This document shows, piece after piece, positions 8,566-17,602 of a DNA stretch of 64,000 bases. The DNA is from Burkholderiales bacterium (GTDB taxonomy: Bacteria; Pseudomonadota; Gammaproteobacteria; Burkholderiales; Nitrosomonadaceae). The number at the start of each line of letters is the position of its first letter. Position 1 is the first letter of the stretch. The position numbers and the translations under genes are program-made. Under the pieces are notes generated by a model. The model searched no databases and was not told where the DNA came from. It worked only from the letters and a program-made list of their open reading frames with translations. The stretch is from NCBI GenBank assembly GCA_024235795.1, contig JACKLR010000002.1, forward strand, positions 434,001 through 498,000, in the 5' to 3' direction.

Positions 8566-9336
8566 ATGCAATCAATGAATAATCTTAGGTCAATAATTGT
8601 CATACTTTTCATAGTGGGTGTTTTTTTGTCTGGTTGTATTACTATAAAAGAAACGCCTGTGTCGGAAACAGTACAAGTTGAAGAACAGATTCCTTTACAC
8701 TTGCATCAACAGCAGTTTGAAAGCATGCAAAAAAGAATTGAACAATTGGAGAAACAGTTAGCGGAAAGAGACGTGTTGATCAAGCAAAAAAGTAATCGTG
8801 AGGAAGATCAAGCCCAAGTTATTCAAGCATCAAGTAAAGAAATAGCCCATACTCAGGTCAAACTACATCGTCTTGCAACGAAGTCGAGTTCAGCTTCCTT
8901 GATCTCGGAAGCTGAGGTTGCTGTGGCTTATATCGAGCAACAATCGAATTCGTCTGCTGATGAGGAACTTCAAGCGCAAGCTCAACGATTATTGGAGATG
9001 GCTGTTGCCAATTATCAGCGAGATGACTATGCAACAGCGACTTATTACGCGTCACAGGCACTCGAATTTATCAATATGATTTCTGATCAGGAACGCGAAC
9101 AACCTAATCGTACTACGATAAGATTCAACACTCCGATTATGTTGCAGACAATAACTGAAGCTAACTTGCGCCGTGAGCCTAGCAGAGATAAAGCAATTAT
9201 CGATGTGTTGCAACAAGGAACTGTACTAACTGCAAATGCCTATCAGGGAAATTGGCTAATGGTTCAAACTGATAACAATACACGGGGATGGGTATTTAAT
9301 ACGTTGGTCGAAATTATGGAAATTGATAGGCCCTAA
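8566..9336 (+). CDS. SH3-domain lipoprotein
   Basis: An envelope lipoprotein of about 256 residues. A signal helix (SIIVILFIVGVFLS) leads to the lipobox LSGC, after which the mature protein would be lipid-anchored. The middle (about residues 45-190) is a charged, glutamine-rich coiled coil plus a helical segment with AQRLLEMAVANY and YASQALEFI. The C-terminus is an SH3b domain (TEANLRREPSRD ... GWVFNTLVE). The frame opens at 8485, but that start would put 27 extra residues before the signal peptide; the ATG at 8566 or 8575 fits better although no clear Shine-Dalgarno is seen for either. Function unknown; SH3b lipoproteins often bind peptidoglycan. Confidence 0.8.
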   Translation: MQSMNNLRSIIVILFIVGVFLSGCITIKETPVSETVQVEEQIPLHLHQQQFESMQKRIEQLEKQLAERDVLIKQKSNREEDQAQVIQASSKEIAHTQVKLHRLATKSSSASLISEAEVAVAYIEQQSNSSADEELQAQAQRLLEMAVANYQRDDYATATYYASQALEFINMISDQEREQPNRTTIRFNTPIMLQTITEANLRREPSRDKAIIDVLQQGTVLTANAYQGNWLMVQTDNNTRGWVFNTLVEIMEIDRP

Positions 9337-10030
9337 GCGTTAACTGGACAGAAAAAGTGAGCGGAGTGCACTAAGAAGAGAAGTTCAAGATTAAGTGCCG
9401 TATATTCTCTGTTGCCAAACTGCTGATTTAGATTGGCAATTTATTCGCAATTAATTTTTATTTAATTTTTCGCTTTTACAGGTTTTTGGAGTGGTTTACT
9501 ATTCAGGAGTTGTTGTATACATTAATCCGCTGTGGTTTATTTTAACGTTACCAGCGGTGCAGCCAGTTTGTCATGTTTGAACTGCTTTCGGTTTGGCTCA
9601 CATTTTCAACTCAAACTCTCGAAAAATATTGCAAACATGCTTATGGCGTCAGTGAATAACGTTTTCATTGATCAGATTCAGAAAGCATAAGCCAATCTAG
9701 CAGCGTTGGCTGTGTTTCAGCCACTCACAAATCAGCAATAGACGCACATATCAGCACTGAGCATTGCCCGATAACAACAAGATCAACAGGATTCGCAGAT
9801 ACTATAGATAACGCTGACGTAACGGGCGTTGTCTTGCTTTGTTGAATTGTGTCCACCTCCGTCTGTTATTTCTAAGCGATTACATATGATTGCTGTATTC
9901 GAACAGAAGTGACGCCAATATCGCTGAAAGCACAATATTGTTATTTTGTTCGGAATAGAAAATCTTTCGACTGGATGAAATTGAATACGCTAAACTCAGA
10001 ATAATTTATAAATGTTTAAGCAATGTTCTG
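9337..10030. other. 694-bp intergenic region, no gene recognised
   Basis: All six frames are broken by frequent stops. No tRNA, terminator hairpin or recognisable protein fragment was found. It must contain the promoter of putA near its right end. Confidence 0.6.
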
Positions 10031-13000
10031 GTGATTCCTATGGATATAGATTCTCTGTTTTCCATTCGGCAAGCCATCAATACCGTCTACCTTGCCAATG
10101 AAGAAAAGCTTGTGCAGGATTTATTGAAGCAGCTAACAGACTATCAACCGGCTGTGGTAACTAATCATGCGCGTAGTTTGCTTCAGCAGTTGCGAAGAAA
10201 TAAAACGCAGCAATTTCAGAAACCTGTGAAGCATTCGTTAATACAAGCATTTTTGCAGGAATATCAGCTCAATAGTGATGAGGGTATTGTTTTAATGAGT
10301 ATCGCGGAAGCGTTGTTGCGTATTCCGGATCGTGATACACAGGATCGTTTTCTAGCTGATAGATTATGTGCGGCAGATTGGCATCAGCATGTACAACACA
10401 GTGATTCATTGATAGTCAATCTGGTAACAGATGCATTGGTAATTTCTGGTTCCTTTAAACTCCATCAGCAACAAATGGTGTTGAATCATCGTTCAAACTT
10501 TCAGTCAATGTTTGACAATCTCCTTATACGTTTAGGACAGCCTGTGATACGTAGTGCATTGAAGCAGGCGATGCATTTACTTGGTGCACAGTTTGTGATG
10601 GCTGAGACAATTGAACATGCGATTAAAAAATCCGCTATTTCGAATGAGGACAGGGTCGATACAGCGACACGCTATTCTTTTGACATGCTGGGAGAAGCTG
10701 CGATAACTGCTGCAGATGCTGAACGTTATTTTGTCGCATATATGCATGCGATTAAACAATTGGCGATAAAGCGCAGAACCGGAAGCGTCAGTAAGAACGA
10801 CGATTTTTATGCCAGACCGAATATTTCCGTTAAACTATCCGCGTTATATCCACGGTACGAGTATTTTCAACATCAATATGCAGTACCAGAACTGACAGCA
10901 AAACTGTTGAAACTTGTTGTTCAAGCACGAGAAACGGGAATTAGTTTAACCATTGATGCCGAAGAAAGCGAACGCCTGGATTTGTCACTAGACATTTTCG
11001 AGGCGGTTTTTTCCTGCGCTGAATTGGATGGCTGGCCAGGCTTGGGGTTGGCTGTACAAGCATATCAAAAGCGGGCGACTTTTGTTATTCGCTGGCTTGC
11101 TGCGCTCGCCAAGTATAAACAGCGTAAGATTCCTGTACGGTTGGTCAAGGGCGCTTACTGGGATAGTGAAATAAAGCGCGCTCAGGAAAACGGGTTGGAG
11201 GGTTACCCGGTATTTACGCGCAAATCAGCCACAGATATCAGTTACTTTGTATGCGCCCAATTGTTGTTAAACAGCCCTGATTGTTTTTATCCTCAATTCG
11301 CAACACATAACGCACATACCGTTGCTGCGATTATACAGATGGCAGACAACCGTTTAAGTTACGAATTCCAGCGTCTTCATGGTATGGGTGAAGCGCTTTA
11401 TCAGACAGTTTTAGAGCAATCTCAACAATCATACGCATGCCGCATATATGCTCCTGTTGGCAGTTATGAAGATTTGCTGCCTTATCTGGTGCGACGCTTG
11501 TTGGAAAATGGAGCGAACGCCTCGTTTATTTATCAAGTAGAAAACCCGCGTTTTGCTGTGGATGAAGTAATCAGAGATCCGACTGCAATATGGAAACATA
11601 GCATCCCAACGGGACTGCCATTACCCGAAGCGCTTTATGGTGAACAACGACGCAATTCGCAGGGAATAAATCTGGCTGATCCAATAGTACGGCAAGAGAT
11701 TCAGCAGAATCTGACAGATTCTTCTGGATGGTATCGCCAAGCTGTACCATTGATTAATGGCAAGGGTTATAGCGGCGAGAAGAAAACGATTTTTGCGCCC
11801 TATGATGACAATGAAATTGTCGGAGAAATAATACTTAGTGATCGCAAAGCTGTGACTGATGCAGTGGATGCAGCAGTATCAGCTTTTACCAACTGGCGTT
11901 TGTATCCAGTCAGGAAACGGGCAGATTACCTGTTGAAAGCAGCTGATTTGATGGAACAGCGGCGCATGGAACTCGTGTCAATATGTGTACGTGAAGGTGG
12001 TCGTACCATTAAGGATGCATTGGCTGAAGTGCGTGAAGCGGTTGATTTTTGCCGTTATTATGCTGCTTCTGCATTAGATTTGTTTGAGCAGCCGATCAAT
12101 CTGCCAGGGCCCACTGGAGAGAAAAATATACTTAGGTATTTTGGGCGCGGGGCTTTTGTATGCATCAGTCCATGGAATTTTCCGATTGCGATTTTTACAG
12201 GGCAAATTGCTGCTGCATTGGCTGCTGGTAATACGGTTATCGCCAAACCAGCAGAAAGAACGGCATTGACAGCTATGGCTTGCGTACGCATTCTTCACGA
12301 AGCTGGCGTTCCAGAATCGGTATTGCATTTTCTGTCTGGCAAAGGTTCCGAAATCGGTATAGAACTGTTGAGAGATACTCGTATTGCTGGTGTTGCTTTT
12401 ACAGGTTCAACGGAAACTGCGCAATGGATCAACAGGAAACTTGCCGGCCATCCGGCTATAGTGCCGTTTATCGCTGAAACTGGCGGGCAAAACGTGTTGA
12501 TTGCCGATACTTCGGCGCATAAGGAGCAGTTGGTGCAGGATGCTATTTTGTCTGCATTCAACAGTGCTGGGCAGCGCTGTTCTGCTTTGCGTATTTTATT
12601 TGTGCCACAGGAGACGGCGGACAAAATCGTTGAACTGCTGATAGGTTCAATACGGCAATTAAGGCTCGGCCGCCCAGATGATTTTTCTATTGATGTAGGT
12701 CCGGTTATTACCCGTCACGCCAAACAGCAAATCCAGTTACATATTGAAAACATGCGTGCCCAAGGAGGGGTGATTTATCAACCGACTTTAGAGTCTTCTG
12801 ATGCAAATCTTTCTACGGGTAATTATTTTCCACCTACGCTGATTGAAATTAATGCAATGCATCAATTGAAACAGGAAGTGTTTGGGCCGGTACTTCATCT
12901 TGTTCGTTATCCATCCGGCGATTTGAAAGCGGTCATTGATGCTATTAATGTAGCTGGTTATGGTTTAACCCTAGGCATTCACAGCCGTATTCGGAACACA

Positions 13001-13228
13001 ATAAAAAATATCCAGCAACAAGTAAGCGTTGGAAATATTTATATCAATCGTAATATGATTGGTGCCGTGGTGGGAACGCAGCCATTTGGTGGTATGGGTT
13101 TGTCCGGAACAGGCCCAAAAGCGGGTGGACCAGACTATTTGCGTCGCTTTGCTGTTGAACAAACAGTGACTGATAATCTTGCGGCAATCGGCGGAAACGC
13201 CGGCTTGTTAGCGCAAAACCTACGATAG
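10031..13228 (+). CDS. putA: Bifunctional proline dehydrogenase / L-glutamate gamma-semialdehyde dehydrogenase PutA
   Basis: Oxidises proline to glutamate in two channelled steps. The FAD-dependent proline dehydrogenase barrel lies at about 200-500 (ISVKLSALYPRYEY, VRLVKGAYWDSEIKRAQ, FATHNAHTV). The NAD-dependent aldehyde dehydrogenase lies at about 570-1050 (CISPWNFPIAIFTGQIAAAL, AFTGSTETA, IAETGGQNVLI, catalytic Cys in FNSAGQRCSALR, FGGMGLSGTGPKAGGPDYL). At 1065 residues with no N-terminal ribbon-helix-helix domain it is a short PutA and not a transcriptional repressor. The start is GTG 10031 or ATG 10040; neither has a strong ribosome site. It is an unusual catabolic gene for a lithoautotroph, though proline also serves as osmolyte and reductant. 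Confidence 0.96.
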   Translation: MIPMDIDSLFSIRQAINTVYLANEEKLVQDLLKQLTDYQPAVVTNHARSLLQQLRRNKTQQFQKPVKHSLIQAFLQEYQLNSDEGIVLMSIAEALLRIPDRDTQDRFLADRLCAADWHQHVQHSDSLIVNLVTDALVISGSFKLHQQQMVLNHRSNFQSMFDNLLIRLGQPVIRSALKQAMHLLGAQFVMAETIEHAIKKSAISNEDRVDTATRYSFDMLGEAAITAADAERYFVAYMHAIKQLAIKRRTGSVSKNDDFYARPNISVKLSALYPRYEYFQHQYAVPELTAKLLKLVVQARETGISLTIDAEESERLDLSLDIFEAVFSCAELDGWPGLGLAVQAYQKRATFVIRWLAALAKYKQRKIPVRLVKGAYWDSEIKRAQENGLEGYPVFTRKSATDISYFVCAQLLLNSPDCFYPQFATHNAHTVAAIIQMADNRLSYEFQRLHGMGEALYQTVLEQSQQSYACRIYAPVGSYEDLLPYLVRRLLENGANASFIYQVENPRFAVDEVIRDPTAIWKHSIPTGLPLPEALYGEQRRNSQGINLADPIVRQEIQQNLTDSSGWYRQAVPLINGKGYSGEKKTIFAPYDDNEIVGEIILSDRKAVTDAVDAAVSAFTNWRLYPVRKRADYLLKAADLMEQRRMELVSICVREGGRTIKDALAEVREAVDFCRYYAASALDLFEQPINLPGPTGEKNILRYFGRGAFVCISPWNFPIAIFTGQIAAALAAGNTVIAKPAERTALTAMACVRILHEAGVPESVLHFLSGKGSEIGIELLRDTRIAGVAFTGSTETAQWINRKLAGHPAIVPFIAETGGQNVLIADTSAHKEQLVQDAILSAFNSAGQRCSALRILFVPQETADKIVELLIGSIRQLRLGRPDDFSIDVGPVITRHAKQQIQLHIENMRAQGGVIYQPTLESSDANLSTGNYFPPTLIEINAMHQLKQEVFGPVLHLVRYPSGDLKAVIDAINVAGYGLTLGIHSRIRNTIKNIQQQVSVGNIYINRNMIGAVVGTQPFGGMGLSGTGPKAGGPDYLRRFAVEQTVTDNLAAIGGNAGLLAQNLR

Positions 13229-13361
13229 GAAGTGTCAAGCTAATAATGCTGGATGGCATTTTATAGTCGATTCGGATCTTCCAAGCACACTGGGGATTAT
13301 TAAAGTTTGTTCTTTTTTAAGACGTAGAAAAGCAAGATGGATAAATACTTTAAAACAAATC

Positions 13362-15080
13362 ATGCTGCCAAATAATTTAAGATTATTGTTAGTCGGATAT
13401 TCAGAAACAGATGCTGCGCTTTTGATTGAGGATCTGAAGAAGCATAATATCAAAATCAGCTATAATGCAATAACGGATGTTCAAGAAATTCGGGCTGCGT
13501 TTTATGAGTGCGACTGGCATGTGTTGATTTGCAACCATGTAGAATATTCCTTCAACTTTATGGGTGCGCTGGAGGTTTGGAAACAGGTTGGTCGCGATAT
13601 ACCTTTTATTATCTATTCTGATGAAATCAGCGATGAAAAAGCTATTTCAGCAATTCATTATGGTGTTCATGATTATGTATATAGGAGTCATGTTACGCGG
13701 CTTGTGCTCGCAATCGAAAGAGAGTTGAAAGATGTAGAAACTAGGCGAGCAAAATTACAGGCAGAGAGCAAAATTTATCGCCTTGCTTACTACGATGATT
13801 TAACTGGTTTTCCCAAACGTAATTTATTTTGTGAAAAAGTAACGGGTATTTTATCCAAACAAAATGATGTTCATAAGCTGGCGGCAATTTATTTTATAAA
13901 AATAGGCCGCCTTCCTTATATTAATAGCACCTATGGATATCATGTTGGTGATATGCTGATTCAACAACTTTCGTATCGGATGTCAGTGTATACGAATAGC
14001 AAATGTTTATTGACCCGAATTGAAAGTAATAAATTTGCATTTTTTAATAGTGATGTCAATAACTTAGAAGATATACAGAAGTTTGCAGACCGGGTCATGA
14101 GAATGGTGTCAACACCTATTATGATCAATAATCTCGAATTTTATGTTACGTTAAATATTGGTGTCAGTGTGTATCCAACGCATGGCAACAATATTTCCAT
14201 ACTATTATCAAATGCGGAAAATACGCTATCTGAATCCCAAGATAAATGGCTTAACAGTTGTCGTTATTTTATGAATAAGGTTGGGGAAATCTCGACAAGG
14301 CATTTAGTGCAAGGAGAAGCATTACGAAAAGCGATTATTGATAATCAACTGGTACTATATTATCAGCCTATTATTAATCTCGAAACGGGCGATCTAACAG
14401 GGACAGAGGCTTTATTACGATGGAATCACCCTGAATTTGGCATGTTGTCGCCAAATAAATTTTATTCACTTGCTTGTGAGAATGGATTGGCTCTCGACAT
14501 TGGAAAATGGATGATCAAGCAAGCATGTATACAAACTAAGCTATGGCATGAAATGGGACATGATGGACTATCCGTTGCTCTACGCCTTTCATCCATCGAA
14601 CTTGATCAGAATCAGTTTGTAAAATATATCCAAGATGTACTTAGTGAAATCGAATTTTCACCTGATTATCTGGAATTAGCAATAAACGAATCGTTTTTAC
14701 AACAACCCGAAATCAGTATGAATAGTATAAGAGAACTAGGTGATCAGGGTGTGCAATTTACGGTCGATAATTATGGCACTGGTGGTTCTTCGATCGCAAG
14801 CTTAAAAAAACTACCAATCAAAATTCTTAAGTTAGATACAACATTGACTTCAAACCTTGATCCTGATTCAGAAAATTTCTCTGTTGTTACTGCAATTAAA
14901 GCGCTGGCCGATAATCTGGGTTTGTCAGTCATGGCTGGAAAAGTAGAAACACAGGAACAGCTGAAATTTTTGTATGAAGTACATTGTAACTATGCGCAGG
15001 GAAATATTATCAGTAAGCCGGTCAATGCGGAAAATTTCCTTAAACTACTAGAACAGCGAAAAACTGGAACACTTGCTTAA
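13362..15080 (+). CDS. REC-GGDEF-EAL protein with degenerate signalling sites
   Basis: A 572-residue protein with a receiver-like domain (about 5-125), a GGDEF domain (130-310; YYDDLTGFPKRNLF entry) and an EAL domain (320-565; EALLRW at 349). Several key residues are missing. The receiver phospho-acceptor Asp is Asn58 (LICNH). The GGDEF loop reads ESNKF (221-225). In the EAL domain the metal-binding Asn is Arg408 (VALRLS), the LELEITE glutamate is Ala (LELAINES), the DDFGTG pair is DN (469-470), and AEGVET is AGKVET (525-530). Both cyclase and phosphodiesterase activities are therefore probably lost, leaving a binding or scaffold role. It lies 327 bp upstream of flhDC on the same strand. Confidence 0.9.
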   Translation: MLPNNLRLLLVGYSETDAALLIEDLKKHNIKISYNAITDVQEIRAAFYECDWHVLICNHVEYSFNFMGALEVWKQVGRDIPFIIYSDEISDEKAISAIHYGVHDYVYRSHVTRLVLAIERELKDVETRRAKLQAESKIYRLAYYDDLTGFPKRNLFCEKVTGILSKQNDVHKLAAIYFIKIGRLPYINSTYGYHVGDMLIQQLSYRMSVYTNSKCLLTRIESNKFAFFNSDVNNLEDIQKFADRVMRMVSTPIMINNLEFYVTLNIGVSVYPTHGNNISILLSNAENTLSESQDKWLNSCRYFMNKVGEISTRHLVQGEALRKAIIDNQLVLYYQPIINLETGDLTGTEALLRWNHPEFGMLSPNKFYSLACENGLALDIGKWMIKQACIQTKLWHEMGHDGLSVALRLSSIELDQNQFVKYIQDVLSEIEFSPDYLELAINESFLQQPEISMNSIRELGDQGVQFTVDNYGTGGSSIASLKKLPIKILKLDTTLTSNLDPDSENFSVVTAIKALADNLGLSVMAGKVETQEQLKFLYEVHCNYAQGNIISKPVNAENFLKLLEQRKTGTLA

Positions 15081-15407
15081 CCTTCTCATAGTATTGAGTT
15101 TTCAATATTTCTCAGTATCAATTCGCAGTATCAGCTAGCCACAATAATCAATTCCATATAATATAGTGTAATATAAGTAAAAGGCCCAGGTTGTTTTCTA
15201 ATAAATAGCTTTAACTATTTTATATAATCTATTCAGTAATTATGCTTTGTTAAGTCGTGTAGGCAAAACTCTTATAGCATGATAGGAGTGTTTCCTAACC
15301 ATGTTTAGTTTTGTTTCCATTTACTTATATCCAACCAAGATTGTAAATTATCACCTATTCGTTGTATTGTATTATTTGTTGAGTTTTTTTAAACAGGAGA
15401 GTTTAAA
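15081..15407. promoter_or_regulatory. AT-rich flhDC upstream region
   Basis: A 327-bp non-coding stretch between the degenerate EAL gene and flhD. It is strongly AT-rich, as master-operon control regions often are. A good Shine-Dalgarno (aggaga, 15395-15400) precedes flhD. No unambiguous -35/-10 pair or operator can be assigned by eye. Confidence 0.45.
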
Positions 15408-15731
15408 ATGGAGACAAAACAGCTTCTGGACGAAATTAGAGAAATCAATTTAGGTTATTTGTTGCTGGCCCAACAATTGATACGTGAAGATAAAGTTGCG
15501 GCAATGTATCGTCTGGGGATCAATCAGGATGTAGCTGAGATTATTGAGAAACTAACGACAAGTCAACTGTTGAAAATGGCTTCTTCAAATAGTTTGCTCT
15601 GTCGTTTTCGGTTTAATGATGCTTTAATTGCTGAATTGCTTTCAGGTAATAATCGTGATGATAATAGTGCAGTATCACAGTCGCATGCTGCAATATTGAT
15701 GGCAGGGCAACCCGCCGAGGCAATTTCATAA
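15408..15731 (+). CDS. flhD: Flagellar transcriptional activator subunit FlhD
   Basis: Subunit of the FlhD4C2 master activator that switches on class 2 flagellar genes. The 107-residue product carries the family core: LLDEIREINLGYLLLAQQLI, the MYRLGINQDVAEII segment and LLKMASSNSLLCRFRF. Ribosome site aggaga sits 8 bp before the ATG. It is followed 27 bp later by flhC. No flagellar structural genes are in the window. Confidence 0.95.
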   Translation: METKQLLDEIREINLGYLLLAQQLIREDKVAAMYRLGINQDVAEIIEKLTTSQLLKMASSNSLLCRFRFNDALIAELLSGNNRDDNSAVSQSHAAILMAGQPAEAIS

Positions 15732-15758
15732 ATTTTTGCCTTTTTAAAGGAAAACAAA

Positions 15759-16295
15759 ATGCGTAATCGAAGCATACTAACTGAAGCGAAGCAGATTCAG
15801 TTGGCATCTGAGTTAATCAGATTAGGTGCACGTTTACAGGTACTGGAAGTAAATTCCAACTTGAGTCGTGAAAGGCTGGTAAAGCTCTATAAAGAAATCA
15901 GGGGAGTATCACCACCTAAAGGAATGTTGCCGTATTCTGAGGACTGGTTCATGAGTTGGCAGCCAAACATGCATTCCTCGTTATTCATCAATATCTATAA
16001 TTTTATAACGGCTAATTCTGATACCAGTGGAATTGATGCGTTAATAAAAAGCTACAAGTTATATCTGGAACACATAGAGGCAAACAAGCTCGAACAAGTA
16101 TTAAGCCTTACGCGTGCGTGGACATTGATTCGTTTTGTTGACAGTGAAGTACTGTGCATAACACCTTGTGTGCAATGTGGTGGAAAGTTTTTGGTGCATT
16201 CACTTGATATTCATTCCAATCACGTCTGTGGACTTTGCAATATTCCATCAAGAGCAGGTAAAACAAAAAAAGCTGCTGAAGCGAGGATGCATTAA
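15759..16295 (+). CDS. flhC: Flagellar transcriptional activator subunit FlhC
   Basis: Partner of FlhD; it provides most of the DNA contact in the heterohexamer. The 178-residue protein shows the N-terminal QIQLASELIRLGARLQVLE helix region, LVKLYKEIRGVSPPKGMLPYS, and the C-terminal zinc site made of two Cys pairs (PCVQCGG and CGLCNIPSRAG) typical of FlhC. Ribosome site aaagga precedes the ATG. It converges on the aminotransferase gene with only 27 bp between. Confidence 0.95.
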   Translation: MRNRSILTEAKQIQLASELIRLGARLQVLEVNSNLSRERLVKLYKEIRGVSPPKGMLPYSEDWFMSWQPNMHSSLFINIYNFITANSDTSGIDALIKSYKLYLEHIEANKLEQVLSLTRAWTLIRFVDSEVLCITPCVQCGGKFLVHSLDIHSNHVCGLCNIPSRAGKTKKAAEARMH

Positions 16296-16322
16296 TTCTG
16301 ATTTGTAAACTAAATGCGGAGC

Positions 16323-17519
16323 CTACTTGTCCAAATCCCGTTTTATGCGGTCAAGTGCTTTTTCTAAATTTTCCATAGAGGTAGCGAAGGATAAACGCAT
16401 ATAACCTTCACTGCCGAATGCAGAGCCTGGGACAACCGCAACACCAGATTTTTCCAACAGGTATTCACTGAAAGCCAAGTCGTTTTTGCGCTGGATATTT
16501 CCTTTCGAATATAAATTTTCAATCGCTTTACGTGCGTCTGCAAAAGCGTAAAAAGCGCCTTCCGATTTTAAACATTGAATGCCGTTACACTGATTCAGTT
16601 GAGTGGTGACAAAATTGTTACGCGCAATGAAAGCAGTTATCATCGGTTTGATGCAGGACTGATCACCATTAAGCGCCATTTCGGCAGCTGCTTGTGAAAC
16701 AGAGCTTGGGTTTGAAGTGCTTTGAGACTGAATATTTTCCATTGCGGTAATTATTTCAACGGGGCCACCGCAATAACCAATTCGCCATCCAGTCATCGAA
16801 TAAGCTTTGGATACACCATTTAGAACAATTGTTCGAGAATATAAATCAGGACAGGCGTTTAAAATATTGACGAATTGATTGTCAGATAACAGTATATGTT
16901 CGTACATGTCATCAGTGGCAATCAGAATCTGCGGATGTTTTTTTAAAACTTCTCCTAACGCTTTAAGCTCATCCAGTGTATATACAGCACCCGTAGGATT
17001 GCTGGGGCTGTTAATAACGAACATTTTAGTATTGGGTGTAATCGCTTTTTCGAGTTGCTCCGCTGTAATTTTGAAGCCTTGCTCGATGCCGGCATCAATA
17101 AAAACCGGCTTGCCTTCAGCGATCATGACGATATCAGGATAAGATACCCAGTAAGGAGCGGGAATAATAACTTCGTCTCCAGGGTTGAGCGTGGCTAGAG
17201 CGAGGTTAAAAAAGCTTTGCTTGCCGCCACACGAAACCAGAATCTGCTTGGCTTCATATTCAAAGTTATTTTCACGTTTGAACTTGGCGATAATGGCTTT
17301 CTTCAGACCAGGAGTTCCACCAACCGCAGTGTATTTTGTCAGTCCTTTATTTATGGCGTCAATAGCTGCATCTTTGATATGTTGCGGTGTATCGAAATCT
17401 GGTTCGCCTGCGCCTAAACCGATTATGTCTTTACCTTCCGCCTTTAACTGTGCCGCCCTAGACGTGACAGCAAGAGTTGGAGAAGGTTTTATGGTTTGTA
17501 CGCGGTTAGATAGTTCCAC
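16323..17519 (-). CDS. Class I pyridoxal-phosphate aminotransferase (aspartate aminotransferase type)
   Basis: A 398-residue fold-type I aminotransferase of the Ib subgroup, which transaminates aspartate and often prephenate. Motifs: GAGEPDFDTPQHIKDAA near the N-terminus, the substrate-binding PAPYWVSYPD, NSPSNPTGAVY, ATDDMYEH, and the PLP lysine in NGVSKAYSMTGWRIGYCGGP; the C-terminal GYMRLSFATS supplies the carboxylate-binding Arg. It is divergent from uvrB with an 83-bp gap. Substrate choice cannot be settled from sequence alone. Confidence 0.92.
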   Translation of the reverse strand: MELSNRVQTIKPSPTLAVTSRAAQLKAEGKDIIGLGAGEPDFDTPQHIKDAAIDAINKGLTKYTAVGGTPGLKKAIIAKFKRENNFEYEAKQILVSCGGKQSFFNLALATLNPGDEVIIPAPYWVSYPDIVMIAEGKPVFIDAGIEQGFKITAEQLEKAITPNTKMFVINSPSNPTGAVYTLDELKALGEVLKKHPQILIATDDMYEHILLSDNQFVNILNACPDLYSRTIVLNGVSKAYSMTGWRIGYCGGPVEIITAMENIQSQSTSNPSSVSQAAAEMALNGDQSCIKPMITAFIARNNFVTTQLNQCNGIQCLKSEGAFYAFADARKAIENLYSKGNIQRKNDLAFSEYLLEKSGVAVVPGSAFGSEGYMRLSFATSMENLEKALDRIKRDLDK

Positions 17520-17602
17520 AACAGATTCCTCACTCTAAAATATGCAGACCAGCATGTTAGAATATGCTGATCAAAAGATGATTCAGACCTAAAATTATAC
17601 CT

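Noticed and set aside
9337..10030. Long gap searched for tRNA genes or an IS scar
   Set aside because: No cloverleaf, CCA-ended arm, inverted termini or recognisable protein fragment could be supported.
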